64,000 nt of DNA from NCBI RefSeq assembly GCF_000004075.3, contig NC_026657.2:6696001-6760000 (forward strand). Direction: 5' to 3'. The number at the start of each line of letters is the position of its first letter. Within the stretch, counting starts at the first letter, position 1. The translations under genes were made by a program, and so were the position numbers. The stretch is from Cucumis sativus. Its lineage: Eukaryota; Streptophyta; Magnoliopsida; Cucurbitales; Cucurbitaceae. This document shows, piece by piece, positions 50,391-62,594 of the stretch. The notes under the pieces were generated by a model that ran no database searches, was not told where the DNA came from, and was given only the letters and a program-made list of their open reading frames with translations.

Positions 50391-52735
50391 TCTCCACAAC
50401 CCAGAAAAGCTGACGACCCTTTACAGCAAATGTTAAAAAATGAGTATTATTTGAGAAAAAACGAATGATGGGATTTGGAAATTGGAGTTGGAGGAAGAAG
50501 AAGAAGAAGAAGAAGACAACGATGAGGAAGAAGGAGGGCCGAATTGGATAAGGTGGGTCCTCCTCTTCAGAGCCATTTGCTAAATTGCCATTGCAATTGG
50601 TTAATATGGTAACAGAGGGAATGTTCATTGTTGCGTGGCTCTGCTTCTTTCTTCTTTAATTTCCACTTTTTTTTTCTTTTCTTTTTCTGTTTTCCTAATC
50701 ATTTAAAATTGGACCATTCTTTTAAGAATATTCCAAAATTGCATCTTTCCAAATTTCAACCATTGGTCAACTCAATACTAAAATAAATTAAAAAGATCCA
50801 ATAATAGAACTTCTATCTTTATTCATCAATAATATGAATGCTTTTTACAATAGGATTACTCTCTCTCTCTTACTCTCTTTCTTCTCTATTATTATATTTT
50901 CTTTGCTCAATAATGGCAGAGTGTAAAATCAATATAATTGATGTGTTATTTATGTAAACAAATATTTGTTGACTAGTTTTGGTACACATATCTTCTTCTG
51001 GTTTTTGATCCACCTCTTGTCTTCGACTCCCAAGTGCATATGGGTCAACCTACATCACACCAACATGGTACTCATTTCAACACTATGGCGCTTAAGTTAA
51101 TACTGAGAAACTATTTATAAGAGTCTCTTGTTTGTTTGAGACATATGTAAGATAGCACCGATCTTTGAGGTTAAAGACTTTGATTGAGTTCACCTCCAAT
51201 ATTATCCCTTTGAGCTCGAACGAGAAGATCTAACACTAAGAGATTTTAACTTTCTGTTAGACAATGTCTCAAGGCATGTGAGTGCCTTGGAAGTTGGGCA
51301 TAAACATGTTACCGGCTCAAGTCTTATTGTCTCGAAAATCCCACAGCAAACAAAGGTTTGAACCTTTCACCTCATTGTCAATTTATCACATATGTTCATA
51401 TTTTGAATACGTTATTGGTTTTTATGTTTACCTATGTGGTTTTGTAAAGATTCAATTATCCTTTCTATATGGCTTTTTCAGGAATATTTTGATCGTTTTA
51501 AAATATAGGATTTCAACTATTTGCACATTGTTTTGAAAGGTGAGACCAAAATAAATTTCACGTACTCAAAAGTAGAATTTAAACCTTATATGGGATGATA
51601 TTGTAATGGTGTTTTGTTTTATATTTTTGTTGTTTCAATAAATTTAAAACTAACTTCATTGAAAAAGTAAACACTTGGTCAACTAAAAGAGAGATTTCAA
51701 AAATAACCAAACCATGCTCAGAGTGTTGGAGGAAAAAAAAATGCTTAGTATGATATTTGTGTGTATATATAAAGTGTAGTATATCATTATGATATAAAAT
51801 TTCTCTACAAGAAGTTGAAGTGTTAAATTGCAAATTATTTAATCACAGACTGAACAGTTGTGCCTTTTAGAAATAGGTCAACTTACACTTAAAGATTCAA
51901 TAGTCCCTAAACTCTTAGGTTCTAAAACTGTAATATTTTCAAACTATATATAGATTCTAAATTCATGGGTTTCAGTTAAACAAATTTGAAAAAACTTTAA
52001 AAAAATTAGAGACCAAAGATGCATAAACCTCCCTTTATAACTTAAAGGAACAAAAAAGCTATGGTCTAAGAATTTAAATCAATTTGTTGCAAGTATAAAA
52101 AAGGAAAATGGAAGCTGACTTTTTGTTTTGTTTGTTTATAATATTTAGGAAGAAACGTTCAGTGGAGTAGCTAATTCAGTTGGGTCCTTTCCATAATTTG
52201 GACCCATGAAAGTTTATTCTATTAAATGTAAAACCTGAACCAGACCTCAACTCCCCAAAACTCACATATTCAATTGGATTTGCATCTCAAACTAGAAAAA
52301 CGCTGTTTCCAGATACCAATGCTTCAAATGGAAGCAGTTCACCTATAAGTATAACTTCACAGTGTATATCCTAATTTTTCCATAATTTGAGTCCAAGATG
52401 AACTTAAATTTCAAGGAGAGAGATGTTTATTTGAAACAATTAGAAGGGCTTAAGCTATTGGTGCTTCTGAGTCTATGTCACATATTTTATCATAAAAGGC
52501 AATAAAAATCTAACCCCAGATAGCTACGTCAATTGCTGATGCTAATTTCAAACTTTGATGAAATCCTACGCTTTGTATCTTGTCTACAATCACTTGCCAA
52601 ATAAAATCCTTCTGTCCCTATACAGCCATCTCTCTCTCTCTCCCTCCCTCCCACTTGCTCTGTTTTTTCTTTTCTTTCTTTTTGGTTCAGCCATTTGTAG
52701 TTCTTCTGAAGAGCTTATTAGGTGAGTTTGTAGTA
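50391..52735. other. Intergenic region between the CIPK promoter and a small membrane gene
   Basis: The CIPK leader and promoter lie to the left, with a GAAGAA run at 50490-50515. A CT run at about 50863-50885 and AT-rich sequence follow. Around 52490-52560 the sequence (AAAGGCAATAAA, then CCCCAGATA, then GCTACGTCAATTGCTGATGC) matches the flank of the second small membrane gene near 54262-54322. I see no other gene. Confidence 0.5.
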
Positions 52736-53110
52736 ATGGATCAAACATGGAGATTTGCAAGGGGTGGAGATGAAGAAGCTGGATTTCCAATGGAGTCAGC
52801 AATGAAAGAAGAAGATAGAGATAAGAAGAGGAATGGGAATATGAAGAGTTGTAAGATAGCAACTTGGGTGATTTCAATGGTAGTGGCATGCCTGACGGGA
52901 GGACTTGTATTTGGTTGGTGGGTGTTTCAGTTTCATCCAACAAATAGACAACTATGGATGGTACCTTTTAGTCTTGTTTTGATGATTGCACCCATATTTG
53001 TTATGATGTCTCTTCTTATCTCTGCTTTCTGCAATTCCATGGATCAAACTACTACTTCTGCAGCTCCATCCTCAGACCATGTCATCCAACAATCTGTTCA
53101 AACTCGATGA
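52736..53110 (+). CDS. Small two-helix membrane protein of unknown function, tandem copy 1
   Basis: The 124-residue frame starts at MDQTWRFARGGDEE; a longer frame upstream lies in a CT-rich leader and is unlikely to be used. The N-terminal 45 residues are charged and probably cytosolic. Two hydrophobic segments follow: about 48-67 (IATWVISMVVACLTGGLVFG) and about 80-102 (VPFSLVLMIAPIFVMMSLLI). Conserved WW and FHPTNRQLWMVPF residues lie between and around them, and FCNSMD comes after. The tail is polar and Ser/Thr-rich. It shares the block WMVPFSLVLMIAPIFV and FCNSMD with its neighbour 1.5 kb downstream. I recognise it only as a plant hypothetical protein. Confidence 0.75.
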   Translation: MDQTWRFARGGDEEAGFPMESAMKEEDRDKKRNGNMKSCKIATWVISMVVACLTGGLVFGWWVFQFHPTNRQLWMVPFSLVLMIAPIFVMMSLLISAFCNSMDQTTTSAAPSSDHVIQQSVQTR

Positions 53111-54606
53111 TCATTTATATACAATTTTACTTTGCCATTACAACAATTCTTCCTTTTTATTTCCTTCTCAAGTTTCTTAGGTTACAAGACTGTAAATGTT
53201 TCTCCTGAAAAAGAGTTATATATCAGATACATTTGGCTGAGCCTAATCAGAAATGTATCGTAGTTGACTATGACAACTATGAGATTGAAGGCTTAAAAAA
53301 ACCTTTAACTTTGGTTCAAATTTTGACTCATGTGGTTGGTTGTAATCATGCATGCTTAGTGTTAATAAATTAAAACCTAAGGTTGCATACCAATTGTAAC
53401 TTCCGAGAGACAAAAGTGAGATAAGAAAAACAAATTGATCACAGAAGCATGTTTGCGTGTGGAATAGAATCTTAGGAGAAAGGCCAAAGGTTTTGCTCAA
53501 ATTCTATTCTAATAAAATACGATTGATAATAATCATAGTCAAGCTGCTGACTTATCTTCCTAATATTATAATGATACCTACCTAACCCAGTTGTGTCCTT
53601 CATAAAGCTTATTGTGTTACCATCACTGGTAAATTTATTTTGTCCAATAAAGGAGCTGTCATGAGTTCTTCTCTCCCATGCCTGCATAAATTAAAGAGAC
53701 AGTCTTGTTTTGATGTGTTTTGGGTTTTGCTTGTTCAAGTTTTAATTGGGTGTCTAAAGACTCTCAAAAGAAGGACTTTCGGTAATAGTAGGCCTGTTTC
53801 CTTTTCTAAACATGAGTAAAAAACAAAGTAGGTTTCAACTTATTTAAGAATCCAGGGCTGGATGAGTTGGAATGAATGCGTTTATGATGCAGATGCATTT
53901 CACAGAGTTGACTAACCTAGTTTCGTAAATAATTTAAAACTGCCTGTTGCTACTATTTTCTTCAACAAATAATAATATTTTTTAAACAAAAATTGTTCAA
54001 CTTTTCAAAACCAAATCCCCCTAAAAAAGGTAACCAAAAAGTTAGATTGTAACATTGGTTACTTGTATAGTGATATGTATTTATTTTCATTTATGAGTAG
54101 ACTTTAAAAATTAATGAAACCTTAAATACACATTCAGACATATGAATGAAGAGCAATTAAAGCTATGAGTAGAAGCTGGGGTTGGGTTGCATGAGAGGTG
54201 AGAAGAAACAATAATGAAGAAAGGGGGCAGTAGCCAGGTGGGTGCAGTGGCACATAATGTCATCAAAGGCAATAAATCAATCAAACTCTACCCCAGATAC
54301 AAGCTACGCCAATTACTGATGCCTGCCAACAAATGCCAATCCTTTTTTTTTTTTTTTGTTTATATTTATATTCCTTTAATTGACAAAACCAACTTGGATA
54401 AGCCACGCGTGACGATATACTCAATGCGATTCCCTTATTTTACTACCAAAATCTCCTCCTCCCAGTCTCTTTCTCTCTCTCTGAAAATCTCTCTCCAGTA
54501 TCTTCAATCACAGCATGGGTTTTTTCCCTTAAATCTAGCAGAGCTAATTGGAGTTTCTTCCAATGAATCATTTTTGAGATTCTTCTTCTTCCTGTTCTTT
54601 TGAGAA
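53111..54606. other. Spacer between the tandem membrane-protein genes
   Basis: This contains the 3' UTR of copy 1 and the promoter of copy 2. The block 54262-54322 (AAAGGCAATAAA, CCCCAGATACAAGCTACGCC) is the duplicate of the promoter block of copy 1. A 71-codon minus-strand frame at 53472-53687 has no family features. Confidence 0.5.
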
Positions 54607-54930
54607 ATGCAGGTGGGAATAGAAATTGAAGATGTGATGAAGGGGGAGGGAGAACAGAAGAAACAGAAGAACAGAAAGCTTAAGGCTGTGTGGGGATGTG
54701 TGGTATTAGTTTTGGTGAGTGTGTCAGGGGCGTTTTTAATGGGTTGGTGGGCAGTTCGATTCCATAGATCACAGAAGCAACAGTGGATGGTACCTTTTAG
54801 TCTCGTTTTGATGATTGCTCCCATCTTCGTTTTGATCTCTGTTTCCATCTCCAGTTTCTGCAATTCCATGGACAGAATTTCTTCTTTAGTTTCATCCTTG
54901 GATCACGATCGCCCACCTGAAATTAGATGA
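54607..54930 (+). CDS. Small two-helix membrane protein of unknown function, tandem copy 2
   Basis: The 107-residue frame MQVGIEIEDVMKGEG has a charged N-terminus with a Lys-rich run (EQKKQKNRKLKAVW). Two hydrophobic segments follow: about 33-51 (CVVLVLVSVSGAFLMGWWAV) and about 62-86 (VPFSLVLMIAPIFVLISVSI), then FCNSMD. It is nearly identical to copy 1 over the second helix (WMVPFSLVLMIAPIFV) and differs elsewhere, so it is a functional-looking tandem paralogue. The function is unknown. Confidence 0.75.
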   Translation: MQVGIEIEDVMKGEGEQKKQKNRKLKAVWGCVVLVLVSVSGAFLMGWWAVRFHRSQKQQWMVPFSLVLMIAPIFVLISVSISSFCNSMDRISSLVSSLDHDRPPEIR

Positions 54931-55687
54931 TGATCAAGATTTACATATATATTTTTTTTCTTTTTGGGAAAATGGGGACACTGGGGGCTCCACCTCCACC
55001 AATTTCTAGGGAAGCTTGTCTGCTCTAAGGCCAGTTCTAGTAGATTTCAAAGGGACCCGCCTGCCCTAGTTGTCATCATTTGACCAAGATTTACATGTTA
55101 CTACTATATAATGATAAGTCTTTTCTTCTTCTTCTTTTTCTTCTTCTTCTTCTTTTTCTTCTTCTTCTTCTTCGTCTTCTTCTTTTTTTATTTATGTATA
55201 CGTGTGTGCAAATAAGGTCTTCGAACTCCGGATAGGAATTCCAAAGCAATAATAATTTGCCATCCACTAATAGACAACTTTTTATTCAGTTGCTTGCTAA
55301 CTTTAAATCTAATTTTTTAAAATTTTGCTGACGAATTAATATCGCCCAGAAAGGGGCATGGTATAAACCATAAAATAACTCAAAAACTTTTACTTCCCCA
55401 TGAGAAGAAAAAAAAGAGGATATTTTGAGGACTATTGAAAAAGGCTAATATATGTTTGGAAATATGAACCTTCAACTCAGTGCAAAACGACTAAAAACAA
55501 GAATAGCATAGCTTCTGGGGACTTTAGCTGTTCATTACATCTCTGAAAAAATATGAAATTTACAAATAGAAACGCCAAAAGAGGGTCATATATAAAACAA
55601 GGTTTCATGCGAGTTTGTTTACATAAAAGAACATAAAGAAACTAAGACAATATTTTACACACTGACTGGAGTACCGAGAAAAATGTG
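54931..55687. other. Spacer between convergent small membrane gene and DHHC gene
   Basis: This contains the 3' UTRs of both genes and a TTC-rich microsatellite at 55122-55185. There is no other recognisable feature. Confidence 0.5.
55122..55185. repeat. (TTC)n imperfect microsatellite
   Basis: About 20 TTC units, interrupted by TTTTTC and a single TCG, lie in the shared 3' spacer. Non-coding. Confidence 0.9.
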
Positions 55688-58600
55688 TCAAGACTCCATG
55701 CCAGAACGAATTGGGAATTCCAAGCCTCGAAGTGCAGGAATTTTCTCCAAATCCTCCTTCGAAAACAATGGGAAAAACCACAGTGCTGCCTTCGTCCCGA
55801 ATACCTTAAGGAGGAAAGAACATGAGACACTACATAATTATAAGAACTAAACATGAGATTAGATTCTGTCATTGTGTAACAGACATTGAGAGTTAAATTT
55901 CCATGGGAGTGCAACAAATGTATTCAGAGACATTGAGTTCAAATATAATCCCCGAGTAACATCGCAGTCATTTTTCTTTCCCTCTTTTCGCAGGATAATA
56001 CTAGTAATATTTTACATTAGGAATTCCCAATATCCAAAAATAAGTTTTTTTTCTCTTTCTATCACAAATCGATGCATCCTGATTCAACTAAGAGCATAAA
56101 CTATGTTTCCCCAAATAATATAAAAGAGTATCAAAAACTACAAATAATTTTTTTTTCGCAACACATATAAGATGATTCTGCACAGAAAATGATTCATAAT
56201 TCTACAGATGTGAGAAAACTATCTTACATTAATGAGAGGGAACAATTCAAGATGACAAATACAAAGTTGTATTACCTGCTCAAAATTTTTCTTCTTGCCT
56301 AGGTCATACATCCATTGAACTGCTCTTCTCTTCTCGTGAACCTGAAAGTGTAATAGTGAATGAGCACCTTTGCTAGTAAACAAGGAAAGACTAGCATAAA
56401 TATGGCATGCATGTCTCAATAATTAATGACTGAATTAGGATAATGGTTTACTTAAATTTCACGCTACGGTGGTAAGATCGCACATTTGAAAGAATGTTTT
56501 ACAGGGGTGGTTTTTATCTTATTTGTGAAGTGTGACCAATAATCCAATTCCGTTTCCACCAAGTACCAGATAGCTTGCACTGGTGGGAAAAAACTAACAG
56601 AATAATGAATTATAGAGGAATGAGTGAAGTTCAGGCAACAATCACCAGCCCGAGCCTGGAGGAAAGGAAATTGATAATCCAATCTGAAGCAGCAGAATTT
56701 AAGTGATGATGTAAAGTCAATACCTCAATTGATGTTGTGTTGCTCATCAGAAGAGATGCATGCATAACTACGAAACAAAGGAGACTGAGTGCAAAGGCTA
56801 AATTAAGAACTGCATCAAAGTATAGACACATAAAAATATTGATAAATCAACGGGTTAAGTTCAATTTTATAGAAATGTAAACTATAAACCAGCTCAGCTT
56901 CTTACCAAAAGCTAAAAAAAGGATAACAAGATTGGCAGGAGAACCAGAGTGACTCTTAGCTTCGTCAAAAAATTTGATAAAACTAGGCAGCAAAACAAGT
57001 GTATCCATTGTCGTCTCCAAGAATGTGTACAGCTTGGAAGGAAGAAGGGGCAAAGTAAGTTAAGAAAGAGATTTCACTCAGTTATACATGCATACATACA
57101 CGTACATACATATATTTATAATTTTCTGTACTTCCTAATTGAAGCCAAGTTTTATACTAATCTAATAAAAATGAAATAAATATATTTTACTTAACGATAG
57201 GATAAAACAAACTGCAAGTATTTATAGCTTCTTGAAAAGGAAATCACAAAATAGGAGACAAATTAATTTCACGGTTTCACCAACTCGTTTCCTTTAAAAG
57301 ATTATATCAATCTTCTTCATGCAAGCTTATGAAACAATAAATAACCATCTCTAAGAAGTTAAATACAGCATCAATAAACAATCTATCATAATGCCCAATG
57401 AAACTACTCTATATTTTTTGCCTGTTCGAACAAATCATAATAAGTTGAGTAGAATGGAAGAGAGAACAATAACTCTACTTCCATATTTACATGGATTTTC
57501 TACACTATAGAAAAGGGGAATAAAAAAGGCGACAATATTTCTCATAAAGACCGAAAACTCTCCTGCTAACAGCTAGGTGGTGGGTTGGGAATTTACCAAG
57601 AAAAGAAGAAAGAATTTGTAGTTGCGTGCTCCAACACAATTCACCACCCAAATACAATGATGATCCATCTTAAGAACACATCTTTGACCTACAGAAAATT
57701 ATAGCAACATTTAAGTACCCTTAATAATTCCAGAGTACAAGATGTACAATAACTGTAAAAGTTAAAATTAAACGTAAACTAGCATCCAGAAATAAATTGA
57801 GATTAATAAATAAGAAAAACAAAGAATAATACGACTAATCACTCATTAGGTGCGACATAATTCAACCCTACTGCATAACTGGGGTGGTGTTAACAAGTAA
57901 AGAGATGCAGGAATAGAGTTGAAGTTAAGTAGCTTACAAACAGAGCAATGATGACAACGTGGTGGTTTTCCATTTTGGCATTGACGACAATAGGCTGTAG
58001 ACCTTCTCCCAGCACCATCTAAAGAGGAATAAGTGGCATCCCCCGTTGGCCCATGTTCCGGCAATGACGAACTACCAGCCTCCATATTCTCTGCTTCACT
58101 TGCCAATACCCAATTTGCCGGTACAGAACCAGGATCTTCAAGGACTACCATAAAATAGCTCCATGACAAGAGTAAAAGCTGCAAAACAAGATGCAGTTAT
58201 CACACATTTTATCTCTTGTCAAAGCTGCGCAGGTTTCATAGCATTGCTCCCATCAGTAGAAGCTCATTGTGCATCTAACTAAAAAACGTATGATCCCATT
58301 TGTAGAGCTCTATACCGATGTGAAAGCAAACAAATTCCAGCGTATTGAAAGTGACTCAACATTTTCGCAGAGAAATTACAATCAAATCACCTAGAACTAT
58401 AGAACCACATTTTTAATTGATGCACAACTGAGTTCAACAAATGCGTACAGTTAAATTACTACAAATGAAAGTGAAAATTCAAGTTCAATAACCCAAAAAT
58501 TCAAAAAGAATAGAATCAGCACCAGAACATGAAACAAAATGATGATGGAGAAGGCGAGGAAGGAGCGGAAGCCACCCATGAGTAATTTGGGTCCCCAGGT

Positions 58601-58714
58601 GAGGACAACAACCGCATCGTAGGACACTGCAACGATGGCAAAAACCAAGAGAATCATGAAGTAGCCAAGGAACTTGAGGCCGGAACAGAGCTTGAAAGGA
58701 TTGATAAATTCCAT
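55688..58714 (-). CDS. DHHC-type protein S-acyltransferase (PAT13/PAT14-like), 7 exons
   Basis: Exons in transcript order are 58714-58523, 58178-57938, 57688-57597, 57032-56906, 56809-56724, 56341-56276 and 55804-55688. Frames close to 306 residues, the size of PAT13/14. The first in-frame ATG is at 58714; the open frame extends upstream only from a GTG. Four hydrophobic segments flank the cysteine-rich domain: [19 protein letters not shown] leads to CVLKMDHHC, with the DHHC at 153-156 encoded by the short exon 57688-57597. [17 protein letters not shown] (the TTxE-like motif) and [14 protein letters not shown] complete the family signature. It transfers palmitate or other acyl chains to cysteines of membrane proteins at the Golgi or other endomembranes. 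PAT13 and PAT14 in Arabidopsis limit premature leaf senescence. The last exon's acceptor is TTAAG, which is slightly weak. Confidence 0.92.
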
Positions 58715-59694
58715 TGTTTGATTGAATTGCCGAGCAAGACGAATGATAGGAAGAATTGGAGCAGATCTTCTGCTTCTTGGCGCGAAAAGTCGCTTCCAGA
58801 TATCGGACGCCAGATTTAAGTTTCGTCGCTTGATTAGCAATAGCTTAGAACTTTCTCTGAAGGAAATAGAGAAAAAATGAAGTTCCGGCGAGATTCGCAG
58901 AGTTCCCACCAGCGGGAAGAGATTGAAGCCATCTTTTTAACTGTAGCGTGAAGCTGAAGAAGCTCATGAAATTAAATTTGGGGAAATGGAAATTAGCTAA
59001 AATATTATTTCCCACTCAAAATTCAACTTTCTTAACCCTAAAATTTTGAAAGTTTTCTATTACTATAATTTGTTTTTTTAAAAAAAACAAAAAAAAAAAA
59101 AAACAATGTTGTTCGTTTAATCTCAAACAATCCCTAGTAATTTGAATTCTTAATTTTATTTTGATTATTGTTAATATATATATATATTATGATTCCAAAA
59201 TATAAAGGTAGGAAATGAGAAATTTTCATAAACTCTTTTTCCATATTTCTTTCAGTGATGTGCGTTAGAATTAGGTTCATTTTATACTTAGGTATGAAAT
59301 TTATAGTATTATTAATCAATTAATTTTTAAAAAGTTAAATTTATTGAGTACTTATTAGAATTTGACTTTATAAGTTTTAACTCTCATAGGATAATTTTTT
59401 AATTAATTAATTAAGGGGAATACTTTTCCATTACTTTGGCAATTCAATCAGTAATCATAATGATCTTTACAATCACAAGAGAAGAAAGACTAAAATGTGG
59501 TTTCCAGTCTTCTTTCTCTAAAGCTCTAAAGCTCTAAAGCACTCGCGTGTTACAAACAACATTTGAATTTTGAAATTTATCCGATAATCAAACACTCGCA
59601 TCTGTATTATTACAACTGTTTACACAAACAAGCCTAAGCAATATGTGGTGGACACTTAACACATACTTTTAGTAGTCAGTTCCCTCTTCTTTTC
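58715..59694. other. Promoter of the DHHC gene and 3' end of the ROP-GAP gene
   Basis: The DHHC leader and promoter lie on the left (minus-strand gene), followed by very AT-rich DNA with A/T homopolymers near 59076-59103. The 3' UTR of the ROP-GAP gene occupies the right end. No other gene is seen. Confidence 0.5.
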
Positions 59695-59902
59695 CTAATA
59701 CTTACAACTCACAACTCCAAAACTTCTACTCTTCTTACTTGACTTACTCAGCTGAAATACGGGGTGCCTGCATATCTTCCTCACCCCTTTTCTCAAACTT
59801 AGCCAGTCACTTGTTTCATATCCACTTTGTTGTAATGCCCCGACTCCATATCGAACCGGAGTACTTCTTCCAGATGCAGAATGGTATTGCTCTTCTTCTT
59901 CT

Positions 59903-59937
<35 letters not shown>

Positions 59938-62594
59938 TTTCTCTTCAAAACTTTCGAACTTTCCCCCCGAAGTGTAGTCAGCTCTATCGAAACTGGTACA
60001 TTTCACGTCATCAATTGCAGAGCTAGGTGGTTGGTTGGCGGATTTGCCAATGGTTTTGTTTGAAGATTTCATATTGATCTTGGCGTTGGGAGAATCCAAG
60101 CATGATGGCTGCCTGGCCTCTGATTCTTCCCTTTCTTGGAGGATCTTAAGAATAAGGGTCTTTAACAAGTTCATTACTTGTACAGCATGAATTAGTGCAG
60201 TCAAAGGATCAGCCATCTGCATCAGATTCAGAGAACTGCTTTTTAGTTCATAAGAGCATTCATAGTTCATGATATTGCTATCCCAAAACACACACACACC
60301 TGAGTCATGTTCGGTGCAAAAACCATCGCAATGTTGCGTGCATTCATCTTGTTGTATTTTTCGTGCTGCACAACATCTGCCATTAAATTGATAGCCCAGT
60401 CAAGGATAGCAGCTTCCATGGGAGGGAGTAGTTTAACAAGTTGAGTGCAATCTTCCTCTGTGTTGCAATGCATCACTTGTTCTGGGGTTAGTGTATCAAG
60501 CACTCCTGTGGGAAGTTCTCTAAGCCATGCCTATACATGAGACAAAAACCAACTCTATTAAGATCATACAAAAAATGATAAGATCAAGAAGTAACTTACT
60601 TTGCAAGATCCACCTTTGGTAGTAAGCCTTAAAGAACAATTTTCTAAAATGGGACAATGGAAGGTTGGTTGATGGATACCAGTTAAAAGAATACCTTGAT
60701 CAAGCCTGCTAAACAGTGAACATCAATGCCTCGTGGCACCACGCCACTGTTTAGTTCATTTCGGACAAACTCTTCCTGACTATTCTCAGCATTTATTCGA
60801 AATATTCCTTCTGCCTTCAATAGTGACAAAAAAGTAGTTATAGTTAAAATTTGGAATAGTGAAGTCAGCAAAAAGTAAGAGTCATGTAAATGTCTCAGCA
60901 AACTACATTATAGTAAACGTCGTACATACTTTTAGACCTCCCTCTGAATACAACCGCTTTTGCATCATAAGAAGGATTGTTGGCACACTATTTCCTCTAT
61001 CATCAAAAGAACACTGCATTGACTTTGCAGAAACTCCAAAAACGCTAGCACTGGTTGACAAGAATGACATTAAGGAACATGGATAATTAGTTAGGATAGG
61101 GGAAGTAAAGAGATTTCAATCTGCATTTAGAGATGTTTAAAGTTCTACTAAGTTTGCCAACTCAAAGATAAATGTCAGGCAGTGTTCCAAAACATACGGT
61201 TATGTTTACACAAGTTGTACAACTTGACAGTATCAAAAATGTACATTAAAAAAATATATCAAGAGTTCAAGCCAATTTAACAAGTTCTGTTCATCCTCGA
61301 ATGGAATCGAAAACACTCATCGACAGGTAACTGACAGACACCGACTCCCGCTCAAAACTCCTTCGTTCCTTATCAGGGAGGAAGGAGGAGGAGCTATAAC
61401 AAACCACCAACATTAATAGCCAAATGCCCTTTCCCCAAATCTAACTACCAGTTTTCGATTTCCATTCCTGTTTAAAAATTTGCCTTTAAGTTCCCATAAA
61501 CCAAAAAAGTATAGTATTTCTCCCCGCCTCCGTAAAGCAAAGGATTCTTTGGATGCAGGGTAAAAATTGAGATACAGAAAGAGAGAGAAAGAAACATAAC
61601 ACATGGACATTCCTTGTCCTGGTTATTGTGCTATAACTTATTTAACTAAAAGGTTGTGCAAAGCAGATTCTATGTTTAGCGAAAGGCATTCTAAAGCAAC
61701 CGACCCTCTTTGGAACTTTGGAATGCCTTCCAAATATTTCCAGCCGTGGTCCCTCAAAAGCTGCAACTTCACTTCACATCTAGCTTTGAGATCGCACGTA
61801 TTCCAAGAAACCTCAACAGACAGAGATACGACAGATGGTAAAAGTGAAAGGCTAAACATAAAATTCAAAGCTTCCAAATGGTTTCATTAGCAAGAAAAAG
61901 AACTACCAAACCACCATAACCGATTAGAATGAATAAACTATGAGTTCCCCTCTTGGATTTCAACGTTTTTGCCTTCAATTTATCTAAAATTTTCAGAACT
62001 CATTGAAACTAACCAATTCAAAGTTTAAGCCGCCAAAAAGAATCACCTGTTTCCAATTCAGTAACAACCCCATTTCCAAAAACAGTAACCCAAATTCTAC
62101 GGATAGAAAAGTGCTCACCTGGCGCTTGGAACTCTGGTTGGCACCTCAGGTTCGAATTCTGTAGGCAAACCCAGAAACCCATTGAATCTATCAAAAGTAA
62201 CATGAGAAACATGTCTCACATTCACAGGCGAGCTAATATCCATGGAAGAAACATCATCCGGTTCCACACTGCAAGTAACCAACGATTTCCTCAATGCCGT
62301 TACCAAAATGTCAAGTATGGGAAACTGATTCCCGTTATTACTCTGCCTCGTAGCTCCTTCCTGCTTCTCCTCATCACTATCACACACTGAATTTCTCAAA
62401 ACCAAGCCAAACCCATTTTCATTTACCTTAATCCCAACCCCATCTCCATAATAATCGTCATCTTCTTCCTCTTCCTCTTCTTCTTCTTCCTCCTCATCAT
62501 CACTGTCGTAATAAGAGCTCGGCGGCGGTGGCGGTGGCTTGAATTCCGAAACTCTGACGTGTCCGCACGATTTGGATCGAAATAAGCGAGTCAT
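59695..62594 (-). CDS. ROP GTPase-activating protein with CRIB and RhoGAP domains, 5 exons
   Basis: Exons in transcript order are 62594-62119, 61050-60930, 60814-60695, 60530-60300 and 60216-59695; frames close to 489 residues. The start MTRLFRSKSCGHVRV is the ATG nearest the conserved region. After a Pro/Asp/Glu-rich N-terminus, a CRIB motif (ISSPVNVRHVSHVTFDRFNG) lies at about 120-144 and binds active ROP GTPase. The RhoGAP domain follows at about 160-330: the arginine finger is Arg205 in EGIFRINAEN, with LIKAWLRELPTGVLD and MNARNIAMVFAPNMT downstream. It speeds GTP hydrolysis on plant ROP switches at the plasma membrane, as in pollen tube tip growth and oxygen-deprivation signalling. The C-terminal half has a poly-Glu run of about 20 (59890-59945) between polar segments. 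The basic C-terminal tail could bind membranes. Confidence 0.94.
59890..59945 (-). repeat. Coding (GAA/GAG)n microsatellite: poly-Glu run in the ROP-GAP
   Basis: The plus strand is a nearly pure CTT repeat with a few TCC changes. On the gene strand it encodes about 20 glutamates at roughly residue 420. A shorter acidic run is encoded at 62460-62500 near the N-terminus. Slippage would change protein length without breaking frame. Confidence 0.9.

Noticed and set aside
52580-52735. Long N-terminal extension of the first small membrane protein
   Set aside because: It is translated CT-rich leader (a run of Ser/Leu/Pro) and has no match in the tandem copy.
57846-58184. Apparent loss of the DHHC motif (frame stops after CHHCSVC)
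   Set aside because: A 92-base exon at 57688-57597 supplies CVLKMDHHC in frame, with good splice sites.
58715-58909. A 65-residue N-terminal extension of the DHHC protein
   Set aside because: It begins at GTG and reads through basic, low-complexity leader sequence. The family starts at the hydrophobic segment after the ATG at 58714.
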